Source: Hylemonella gracilis str. Niagara R
GTDB lineage: Bacteria; Pseudomonadota; Gammaproteobacteria; Burkholderiales; Burkholderiaceae_C
Assembly: GCF_000600295.1 (NCBI RefSeq)
Contig: NZ_JEMG01000001.1
Coordinates: forward strand, 653,920-717,919
DNA: 64,000 bases
Reading direction: 5' to 3'
Positions 47,480-54,658 of this stretch are shown here, one piece after another. The notes under the pieces were generated by a model. It was not told the origin of the DNA, ran no database searches, and saw only the letters and a list, made by a program, of their open reading frames with translations. Made by a program: the position numbers and the translations under genes. Positions within the stretch are counted from its first letter, which is position 1; every line of letters begins with the position of its first letter.

Positions 47480-47747
47480 GAGCAGCAAATCCCATGCCGG
47501 ATAGCCCGGGGGCCAGACAGTCATGGGGGTGCCCTGACGTGGACCCAGGTGGGCGCAAGGCCTGCGGGCGCGTGGCACCGCGTGTCGCCGCCTGTGGCGG
47601 GCCTTGCCTGTCTCCGGTTTTTGTTACGATTTTGAAAGGCGGAAGCCTGCAATTTTCCCATCCGAGCCGGTGGAGGCTTGCCCGTCTGTTACACCTGCGG
47701 TCCCAACTCTGTTGAATTCTGCGCAGACGGCCGATCCAATCAATGAC

Positions 47748-48695
47748 ATGAACATTTATTTCCACGGCGAAGATTTCCGTCCCGAACCCTGGCTGTCCGC
47801 GCTGCGGCAGGCCCTGGCCGAAGTCGGCATCGTGGCGGAGGTGGCCGTGTGGGAGCCCGGTGCGCCGCCTGCGGACTACGCCCTGGTGTGGGCGCCGCCG
47901 CAGCGTCTGCTGGACGAACAGACCCGTCTGAAGGCGCTGTTCAACCTCGGCGCAGGCGTGGACGCCATCACGAAGCTGCGTTTTCCGCCTGGCATGCGCC
48001 TGGTGCGCCTGGACGACGCGGGCATGTCCGCGCAGATGGCCGAGTACGTGCTGCATGCGTTGGTGCGGCATTTCCGTGAGTTCGATGCCTACGAAGCCGA
48101 GGCCGCACAGGGCCACTGGGGTTTTCGCCGGCCGCGCCTGCGGCAGGACTGGCCGGTCGGCATCCTGGGCCTGGGCGTGCTGGGCCAGCGCGTGGCGCGG
48201 GCCGTGCTGGGCCTGGACTTTCCGGTGCGAGGCTGGAGCCGCGCACCCCGGCGTGCCGAAGACCTGGGGCTGCCCGGCCTGCAGTGTTATGCCGGCCGGG
48301 ACGAGTTGCCCGCCTTCCTGGCCGCAAGCAAGGTACTGGTCTGCCTGCTGCCGCTGACCGCCGAGACGCAAGGCATCCTCAACCGCGACACGCTCGCGCA
48401 GCTCATGCCCGGGGGCTACCTGATCAACGTGGCGCGCGGCGGGCACCTGGTCGAAGAAGACCTGATCCCTCTGATTGACAGCGGACACCTTGCGGGCGCG
48501 ACCCTGGATGTGTTCCGTCAGGAGCCGCTGCCTGCGGGCCATCCCTTCTGGACGCACCCCAAGATCACCGTGACGCCGCACACGGCCGCGCGCACCCTGC
48601 GCGAGGAGAGCGTGGCGCAGATCGCCGGCAAGATCGCGCGGCTGGAGCGCGGCGAGCCGATCGCGGGCTTGGTGGATCTGGACAGGGGCTATTGA
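47748..48695 (+). CDS. ghrA: GhrA-like glyoxylate/hydroxypyruvate reductase
   Basis: This is a D-2-hydroxyacid dehydrogenase of 315 residues, the GhrA size. The Rossmann motif is GILGLGVLGQRVARAVLGLD, followed by NVARGGHLVEEDLI with the substrate Arg and a C-terminal HPFWTHPKITVTPHTAA with the catalytic His. It should reduce glyoxylate or hydroxypyruvate with NADPH. ATG 47748 starts the conserved MNIYFHGED N-terminus. A TTGCCT/TACGAT pair at 47604-47630 is a weak promoter candidate. Confidence 0.88.
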   Translation: MNIYFHGEDFRPEPWLSALRQALAEVGIVAEVAVWEPGAPPADYALVWAPPQRLLDEQTRLKALFNLGAGVDAITKLRFPPGMRLVRLDDAGMSAQMAEYVLHALVRHFREFDAYEAEAAQGHWGFRRPRLRQDWPVGILGLGVLGQRVARAVLGLDFPVRGWSRAPRRAEDLGLPGLQCYAGRDELPAFLAASKVLVCLLPLTAETQGILNRDTLAQLMPGGYLINVARGGHLVEEDLIPLIDSGHLAGATLDVFRQEPLPAGHPFWTHPKITVTPHTAARTLREESVAQIAGKIARLERGEPIAGLVDLDRGY

Positions 48696-48782
48696 TTCGG
48701 GGGATGGCTCAGTCATCAATCCAGCGACCTATCGACCGATCGGCTCATCGTCAACACCAACAAGCACAAGGGAGGCGCGACC

Positions 48783-49589
48783 ATGATGGACCCGCAAGCA
48801 CTAGCCCGCCTGGTCGAGCGTGTGCGGCGCCTTTACCTGCCGCACGACGGTCTGCCCTTGTTCTGCGAAGCCTGCAATGTGGATGCCGACACGGGTCTGT
48901 GCAACGGTTGTTTGCGCAGCCTGCAGGAAATCACGAACTGGCCTGACCTCAGCCACGAAGACCGGCATGCGGTCTGGAACCAGATCATCGCGACGCGCTT
49001 GACCGCGGCGCGCGAGGCCGAGCGTGCCGAGCGCCAGGGGAGGGGGCGGCGGCGTTCCTTGCCGGCGGTGGAACCGGCGTCAGAAACGCAGGCCTTGCAG
49101 GCTCCCGAGATATCGCCGCCGCCCGATCGGGTGGCGGCGGATCTCGTCTCGGGGCGCGCGCCCGCCACCGAGGAGGTGGCGCCGGCCGAGGCTGCGCCCG
49201 CCGTGGCCAGCGAGTCCGGGCAAGGTGAACCGCCAGTGGTGGCCGCCGTCCCCGCGCCAGTCGCACCCGCGGCGACGCAAGCCGACCAAGCCGCCGCGCC
49301 GGGAACCCCCGCTCTGCAGCTGGCCTCGGCCGAAGAGACGGCCGACGCACTGGCCATGCGTGAGGGCATGCACAAAGACATGGGCGAGGTCAGGCCCCAG
49401 GCCGTGGTCGCGCAATTGGGCGAGCCCCCCACGCCAGAGACGGTGCCCGTGGATGTGGCGGCGGCGCGCGCGGCGCAGGTGAGGGCAGAGATGTTGCGGG
49501 TCGTGCAAGCGGCGCTGGCACGCGAACGCTTGGAGGCGGCCAGGGAGTCCTCCGGGCCCGACGAAATCAAACTCAAGCCCTTGGTCTGA
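48783..49589 (+). CDS. DUF1289-domain protein with long Ala/Pro-rich tail
   Basis: The first about 75 residues are a DUF1289-type domain with the four-cysteine pattern CEACNVDADTGLCNGCLR and the following ITNWPDLSHEDRHAVWNQI, likely a small metal or iron-sulfur site. Ordinary DUF1289 proteins are 60-90 residues. Here about 190 more follow: a basic patch (RQGRGRRR), then a low-complexity Ala/Pro/Glu region and a helical end (AAQVRAEMLRVVQAALARERLE). The function is unknown. It is followed 43 nt later by ybaK. Confidence 0.8.
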   Translation: MMDPQALARLVERVRRLYLPHDGLPLFCEACNVDADTGLCNGCLRSLQEITNWPDLSHEDRHAVWNQIIATRLTAAREAERAERQGRGRRRSLPAVEPASETQALQAPEISPPPDRVAADLVSGRAPATEEVAPAEAAPAVASESGQGEPPVVAAVPAPVAPAATQADQAAAPGTPALQLASAEETADALAMREGMHKDMGEVRPQAVVAQLGEPPTPETVPVDVAAARAAQVRAEMLRVVQAALARERLEAARESSGPDEIKLKPLV

Positions 49590-49632
49590 CGCCTGCGCGG
49601 GGAATTGTCATGGTGTTGCAAAGGAAGATCGC

Positions 49633-50166
49633 ATGTGTGGTGCTGAACTGAAACCCTTGCCCGAGGGCGTGCAACGCGTGGCCGCGCTGCTGCAGACCCT
49701 GGGTCATCCCCATGCGCCGGTGCTGCTGGACGACGCCGCGCGCACGGCCCAGCAAGCGGCGGACGCGCTGGGCGTGGCGCTGGGCCAGATCGCCAAGAGC
49801 ATCGTGTTCCGTCGCAAGGTCGCCGCGGCGGGGGCGGGCCCAGTGGCCGATGAGAGAGCGGTGCTGGTCATCACCTCGGGTGACCTGCGTGTCGACGAGC
49901 AGAAGGTCGAGGCCTTGGTGGGCAAGCTGGGCCGCGCGGACGCGGCCTTCGTCAAGGCCCGCACGGGTTTCGCGATCGGAGGGGTATCGCCTATCGGTCA
50001 CAGCGAGCCGCCGCTGCTGCTGATCGACCGCGAGCTGTTCCGCTTCGAGGACATCTGGGCCGCGGCCGGCCATCCGCATGGTGTGTTCCGCCTGCGGCCT
50101 CAGGATCTGCCGCGCCTGACCGGCGGGGCACCCGTGGTGGACGTGACGGTGGCCGCGGCCAACTGA
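49633..50166 (+). CDS. YbaK/EbsC-type aminoacyl-tRNA deacylase
   Basis: This 177-residue protein is of the INS/YbaK editing family. Family members hydrolyse mischarged tRNAs such as Cys-tRNA-Pro in trans. The conserved lysine lies in LGQIAKSIVFR, and the typical GFAIGGVSPIGH and DRELFRFEDIWAAAGHPHGVF motifs are present. ATG 49633 fits the family start. Which mischarged tRNA it edits cannot be told from the sequence. Confidence 0.9.
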   Translation: MCGAELKPLPEGVQRVAALLQTLGHPHAPVLLDDAARTAQQAADALGVALGQIAKSIVFRRKVAAAGAGPVADERAVLVITSGDLRVDEQKVEALVGKLGRADAAFVKARTGFAIGGVSPIGHSEPPLLLIDRELFRFEDIWAAAGHPHGVFRLRPQDLPRLTGGAPVVDVTVAAAN

Positions 50167-50241
50167 CTGCGCATAGGCGCCAATGCGATGATGACGCCAC
50201 CCTCTGCCGCCGTAGCGGATGGACACCAAGGAGACACGCCC

Positions 50242-50964
50242 ATGAAACACATCATCTTCTACCTGGACTTCATATCGCCCTACGCCTGGTTGGCGTTCGC
50301 GCAACTGCCCCGGGCCCTCGAGGGCCTGAGCTACAGCGTGAGCTACCGCCCCATGCTGCTCGGCGCGCTGATCAAGCACCACGAGTCCAAGGCCCCGGCC
50401 GAGATCCCGGCCAAGCGCGCCTGGACTTATCGCCATGTGCGTTGGCTGGGCCATGAGCTGGGCGTGCCCCTGATCATGCCGGCCGAGCATCCCTTCAACC
50501 CCCTGCCCCTGTTGCGCCTGTCCGTCGCGTGCGGCCTGAGCGGTGGCGCGTCAGCCGCTGGTGGCGACCCAAACCGGTATGTTTGCGAGACCCTGTTCCA
50601 CCATGTCTGGCGCGACGGGCTGGACGCCAACGACCCGCAGCGACTGGTCACCCTGCGTGAGCACCTGCTGGGGCCGCACGCGGCGCAGGGCGGGCCCGTG
50701 CATGCACCCGAGGACGAAGTGGTGAAAAACCGTTTGCGCGCCAACACCGACGAGGCCGTGGCTGCAGGCGCTTTCGGGGCGCCGAGTTTCGTGGTGCAGG
50801 GCGATGGCGGTGGACATGGCCGTCTGTTCTGGGGGCTGGACAGTCTGCCCATGCTGCGGCGCTGTCTGGAGGGCGATGCCTGGTTTGAGCAGGAGGACAG
50901 CGCCCCGACCCTCATGCCGTCCAGCGTGTTGGCCAGGGTGCAACCGGTGCAACAACAGCAGTGA
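50242..50964 (+). CDS. 2-hydroxychromene-2-carboxylate isomerase-like (DsbA-fold) protein
   Basis: This is a 240-residue thioredoxin/DsbA-fold protein of the HCCA isomerase/kappa-GST group. The N-terminal active-site segment FYLDFISPYAWLAF has Ser at the position that binds glutathione. The C-terminal GAPSFVVQGD is the cis-Pro loop, and an alpha-helical insert lies between. Relatives act in naphthalene breakdown, but no such genes are nearby, so the substrate is open. ATG 50242 is preceded by AAGGAG. Confidence 0.85.
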   Translation: MKHIIFYLDFISPYAWLAFAQLPRALEGLSYSVSYRPMLLGALIKHHESKAPAEIPAKRAWTYRHVRWLGHELGVPLIMPAEHPFNPLPLLRLSVACGLSGGASAAGGDPNRYVCETLFHHVWRDGLDANDPQRLVTLREHLLGPHAAQGGPVHAPEDEVVKNRLRANTDEAVAAGAFGAPSFVVQGDGGGHGRLFWGLDSLPMLRRCLEGDAWFEQEDSAPTLMPSSVLARVQPVQQQQ

Positions 50965-51188
50965 GGTGCGGCCGGCCCGTGGTCATGCAAACGGCAATAC
51001 CTGCATTTGCTGGTCGTCGCGGGCAAGGTTGCAGCTTGTCGTGTTCCGATCCCGCGCATGTCAAAGGGTGAACCCTTGCTTGCGCGGGTTAGTCCTAGCG
51101 TCCTATGTAAGTGGTCCGTCAGCCATCGCTCCAAGAATCCTCCAGCCATCCCCATGCTGGGGAATTCAGCTCAACAAGGAGACACAAC

Positions 51189-52847
51189 ATGGCTGCAACC
51201 GAGGCCGCACGGCCGATGACGTCCGGGGAGAAGAAGGTGATCTTCGCCTCTTCCTTGGGCACCGTATTCGAGTGGTACGACTTTTACCTGTATGGCTCGC
51301 TCGCGGCCATCATCGCCAAGCAATTCTTCAGCGGTCTGGATCAGGGCTCGGCCTTCATCTTCGCGCTGCTGGCCTTCGCGGCCGGTTTCATCGTGCGCCC
51401 CTTTGGCGCCATCGTGTTCGGTCGCCTGGGCGACATGATCGGTCGCAAGTACACCTTCCTGGTGACCATCCTGATCATGGGCATCTCGACGTTCATCGTC
51501 GGCATCCTGCCGAACTACGCCACCATCGGCGTGGCCGCGCCGGTCATCCTGATCATCCTGCGCCTGCTGCAAGGCTTGGCCCTGGGCGGTGAGTACGGTG
51601 GTGCGGCCACCTACGTGGCCGAGCACGCGCCGCACGGCAAGCGCGGCGCCTACACCTCCTGGATCCAGACCACCGCGACGCTGGGCCTGTTCCTCTCGCT
51701 GCTCGTCATCCTGGGCGTGCGTACCGCCACTGGTGAAGCAGCTTTCGCGGATTGGGGCTGGCGCATTCCTTTCCTGGTGTCCATCGTCCTGCTGGGCATC
51801 TCGGTCTGGATCCGTCTGACGCTGAATGAATCCCCCGCCTTCCAGAAGATGAAGGCCGAGGGCAAGCACTCCAAGGCCCCGCTGACTGAATCCTTCGGCC
51901 AGTGGAAGAACCTGAAGATCGTGATCCTGGCCCTGATCGGCCTGACTGCCGGCCAGGCCGTGGTCTGGTACACGGGCCAGTTCTACGCGCTCTTCTTCCT
52001 GACGCAGCAGCTCAAGGTGGATGCCATCACGGCCAACCTGTTGATCGCCGCCGCGCTCCTGATCGGCACGCCCTTCTTCGTGATCTTCGGCACCCTGTCG
52101 GACAAGATCGGCCGCAAGCCCATCATCATGGCGGGCTGCCTGCTGGCCGTGCTGACCTACTTCCCGGTGTTCCAGGCGCTGACCAAGGCCGCCAACCCCG
52201 ACCTCTACGCCGCGCAACAGCAGAGCCATGTGGTGGTGGTCGCCGACCCGGCGGAATGCTCCTTCCAGTTCAACCCCACGGGCACGGTGAAGTTCACCAG
52301 CTCCTGCGACATCGCCAAGCAGGTGCTGGCCGCCAGCTCCGTGAGCTATGACAACGAAGTGGCCCCCGCGGGCACGCCGGCCGTCATCAAGGTGGGCGAG
52401 AAGGTCATCCCCAGCTACACCTCGCGCGGCATCAGCGCCGACGAAACCAAGGCCAAGGACGCCGAGTTCAAGAAAGCCGTGGCCGAGACGCTGAAGGAAG
52501 CCGGCTACCCTGCCAAGGCCGACCCGGCCAAGATGAACAAGTTGATGATGGTCGTCATCCTGGCCTACCTGGTGCTTCTGGTGACCATGGTCTACGGCCC
52601 GATCGCCGCCATGCTGGTGGAGCTGTTCCCGACCCGCATCCGCTACACCTCCATGTCCTTGCCGTACCACATCGGCAACGGCTGGTTCGGCGGCCTGCTG
52701 CCCACCACGGCCTTCGCCATCGTGGCGCAGACCGGCAATATGTACAACGGCCTCTGGTACCCCATCATCATCGCCGGCATGACGCTGGTGATTGGCACGC
52801 TGTTCGTGCGTGAAACCAAGGACGTGGACATCTACGCCAACGACTGA
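51189..52847 (+). CDS. MHS-type major facilitator transporter (metabolite:H+ symporter)
   Basis: This is a 552-residue MFS transporter of the MHS family (ProP/ShiA/KgtP-like). The N-terminus ASSLGTVFEWYDFYLYG and the cytoplasmic loop GRLGDMIGRKYTF are family hallmarks, and LRLLQGLALGGEYGGAATYVAEH is the MHS helix-5 region. About 12 helices are expected. A soluble insert of some 130 residues (about 350-460) sits between helices 8 and 9, making it longer than the about 430-440-residue norm. AAGGAG lies 7 nt before ATG 51189. An irregular GC stem followed by T-rich DNA (52965-53009) may be a weak terminator. The substrate is unknown. Confidence 0.9.
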   Translation: MAATEAARPMTSGEKKVIFASSLGTVFEWYDFYLYGSLAAIIAKQFFSGLDQGSAFIFALLAFAAGFIVRPFGAIVFGRLGDMIGRKYTFLVTILIMGISTFIVGILPNYATIGVAAPVILIILRLLQGLALGGEYGGAATYVAEHAPHGKRGAYTSWIQTTATLGLFLSLLVILGVRTATGEAAFADWGWRIPFLVSIVLLGISVWIRLTLNESPAFQKMKAEGKHSKAPLTESFGQWKNLKIVILALIGLTAGQAVVWYTGQFYALFFLTQQLKVDAITANLLIAAALLIGTPFFVIFGTLSDKIGRKPIIMAGCLLAVLTYFPVFQALTKAANPDLYAAQQQSHVVVVADPAECSFQFNPTGTVKFTSSCDIAKQVLAASSVSYDNEVAPAGTPAVIKVGEKVIPSYTSRGISADETKAKDAEFKKAVAETLKEAGYPAKADPAKMNKLMMVVILAYLVLLVTMVYGPIAAMLVELFPTRIRYTSMSLPYHIGNGWFGGLLPTTAFAIVAQTGNMYNGLWYPIIIAGMTLVIGTLFVRETKDVDIYAND

Positions 52848-53031
52848 GGTCCCCGGCTCCAAGCTGCCTGCGCAGCTTGGGACGGACCGAAGCGCCGATG
52901 GCTTCGGGGCCAGCAAGGTCCTGAAGTCAAGTGCGCGGCCCTGGTGTCGCAGCCGGGGCCTACGAAGGCCCTCTCCCATCCGGCGGGGGCTTTTCTTTTT
53001 CTTTTGTTCTTTTCAGGAAAGTACCCGAACT

Positions 53032-53181
53032 ATGTGGAAGATTGCTCTCGGTTTCGCCGTGTTCGCCGCCGTGGCGTTGTATTTCATCTCCGTCGCCGGT
53101 GACAAGGTCGACATGAGCGGCGAGAAACACGGCGCCGAGGCCGTGCACGCACCTGCGTCCGAACCGGCGCCCGCCAAGTAA
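53032..53181 (+). CDS. Small single-span membrane protein
   Basis: The 49-residue ORF starts MWKIALGFAVFAAVALYFIS, one hydrophobic helix at the very N-terminus, followed by a charged tail ending EPAPAK. AGGAA lies about 12 nt upstream. A strong UUCG-loop terminator follows it directly, which supports a real transcript. It is 184 nt after the large transporter in the same direction and could be a small partner of it, or an independent gene. The function is unknown. Confidence 0.65.
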   Translation: MWKIALGFAVFAAVALYFISVAGDKVDMSGEKHGAEAVHAPASEPAPAK

Positions 53182-53210
53182 AAAAGTAGCGCGCATCGCG
53201 CAGCAGCCTG

Positions 53211-53233
53211 GGCCTTCTTCGGAAGGCCTTTTT
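53211..53233 (+). terminator. Intrinsic terminator with UUCG tetraloop
   Basis: GGCCTTC (53211-53217) and GAAGGCC (53222-53228) form a 7-bp stem around TTCG (53218-53221) in the stable C-UUCG-G context, followed by five Ts to 53233. It ends the transcript of the transporter and small membrane protein region. Confidence 0.95.
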
Positions 53234-53389
53234 CGTTCTTGGGGGCGTGGCCGTCAGGCAAATGACAGCATCGAAAGACCTGTAATAAATCGTTAATGAA
53301 GTCGGTTGCGAATGATTTTTCCTTCACACAGCTGATACAAACAGCCAGGTTATCGACCCATTTTTTTTGGATTCAAGGAGGGCAGACTC

Positions 53390-54523
53390 ATGCTGGTGAA
53401 GCACTGGATTTCTCGTTTGCGCCATGTTGGCGTGGTTTTGGCTGTGACGGCGTTGGCTGCTTGCGGTGGTGGTGGTGGTGGTGGCAGTGGTGGTGGTGGT
53501 GGTGGTGGTGGTGGTGGTGGTGGTGGTGGTGGCTCTGATCCAGGCACTGTCGTCAACATCGGAAACCTGCCGTATTCGGCCACGGCGTCCGGGCAAGCCA
53601 ATGGCAAGATCACTTACAACCTGTCTTTGCTCGCCGGTTCGGACCCTGTGTCGGTATGGACAACGGGGGGCTCCGGCTCACTGACCCTGTCGGTCATCAA
53701 TCCCCAAGGCCAAACAGTATGCCTGCGCACCAAGGTGGGTGGCCAGAGCGTCAGCTGCGGAATCGAAACTCCTACAACGGGCACCTGGAAACTGGTGGTG
53801 GCTGGTACGGGCAGTGGCTCTTTCAGCAGTATCTCCTTCACGGCGCTCAATGGGTCTCCGGTCAGCAGTCTGCCTCACACGTCGTCGGCGTTGACGGGGA
53901 CGCTGAACTCCGTCAAGGACTACACCTTTGCTGTGTCCTCCGGCACGAATGCGGTGCGGACTCAACTCTCGGCTCACACGGGCGATGCGGATATTCGTCT
54001 TATCTCGCCCAGTGGCAAATTCTGTTCTTCTGTGGAAGCCGCTACGAGTGCCGAAGACTGCGCGTTCAATAACCCGACATCAGGGGTTTGGCGCGTGCGC
54101 GTTTTCGGTGAAACGGCTTACAGCGCGGCAACACTGTCGATCAGCACCAGCGGAACAACGATAGCGGGACGTGCTTCCGATTCGATAACGGCTACGACCG
54201 CTTCAGAGCCTGTCAGCCTGACGGACAATGCATCTCAAGCGTTGTCCGGTTTGTCTGATACAAAAGGTTCAACGAAGACCTTCAATTTCACTGTGGCTAG
54301 TAACGTGACGACAATCACGGCCCGACTCTCGGGGGGAACTGGCGACGCTGACCTGTATGTGTTTAGCCCGTCTGCCGACGGGCCCATCTGCCGAACTGTC
54401 GGAATAGGAAACGCGGAGACTTGCACGATCAATAACCCGGGGGCGGGTACGTGGCAGGTTCAGGTTTACGGCTGGGAGGCCTATAGTGGTGCAACCCTGT
54501 CGTTGACCGCCAGCAGCAACTAA
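53390..54523 (+). CDS. Glycine-rich lipoprotein with PPC-like beta domains
   Basis: This 377-residue exported protein has a lipoprotein signal peptide ending in VTALAAC (lipobox LAAC, Cys about 25). Directly after the Cys come 7 Gly, Ser, 15 Gly. Three related beta-sandwich units follow, each with a pattern like GDADLYVFSP ... CTINNPGAGTWQVQVYG. This resembles bacterial pre-peptidase C-terminal domains, normally appended to secreted proteases, but no protease domain is present. It has its own AAGGAGG and a T8 tract upstream. Codon use is less GC-rich than in its neighbours, a possible sign of transfer. Confidence 0.8.
   Translation: MLVKHWISRLRHVGVVLAVTALAACGGGGGGGSGGGGGGGGGGGGGGGSDPGTVVNIGNLPYSATASGQANGKITYNLSLLAGSDPVSVWTTGGSGSLTLSVINPQGQTVCLRTKVGGQSVSCGIETPTTGTWKLVVAGTGSGSFSSISFTALNGSPVSSLPHTSSALTGTLNSVKDYTFAVSSGTNAVRTQLSAHTGDADIRLISPSGKFCSSVEAATSAEDCAFNNPTSGVWRVRVFGETAYSAATLSISTSGTTIAGRASDSITATTASEPVSLTDNASQALSGLSDTKGSTKTFNFTVASNVTTITARLSGGTGDADLYVFSPSADGPICRTVGIGNAETCTINNPGAGTWQVQVYGWEAYSGATLSLTASSN
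53465..53533 (+). repeat. GGT trinucleotide microsatellite inside the lipoprotein gene
   Basis: Six GGT codons, GGC AGT, then fourteen GGT codons and GGC run in frame from 53465 to 53533. Slippage by whole units would change the glycine linker length without breaking the frame. Confidence 0.95.
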
Positions 54524-54542
54524 TGCTTCTTAACTCACGATG

Positions 54543-54576
54543 AAAAAGAGCCTGCTCCCCAGCAGGCTCTTTTTTT
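54543..54576 (+). terminator. Bidirectional terminator between lipoprotein and uvrA-like genes
   Basis: AAAAAGAGCCTGCT (54543-54556) and AGCAGGCTCTTTTT (54561-54574) form a perfect 14-bp stem with loop CCCC, and the T run extends to 54576. The A run on the 5' side makes it work on either strand. It isolates the uvrA-like gene, whose start is 83 nt downstream. Confidence 0.96.
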
Positions 54577-54658
54577 ATGGGCCCATGCCCATGTCCCGCG
54601 CGCACGCAGCGCCCCCGCGCCCTAGAATGTTTGCCCCGAACATTTCACGGCCACCGTC

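Noticed and set aside
53465-53533. GGT array as a possible CRISPR-like repeat
   Set aside because: It is a pure trinucleotide tract inside a coding frame, with no spacers or palindromic repeat units.
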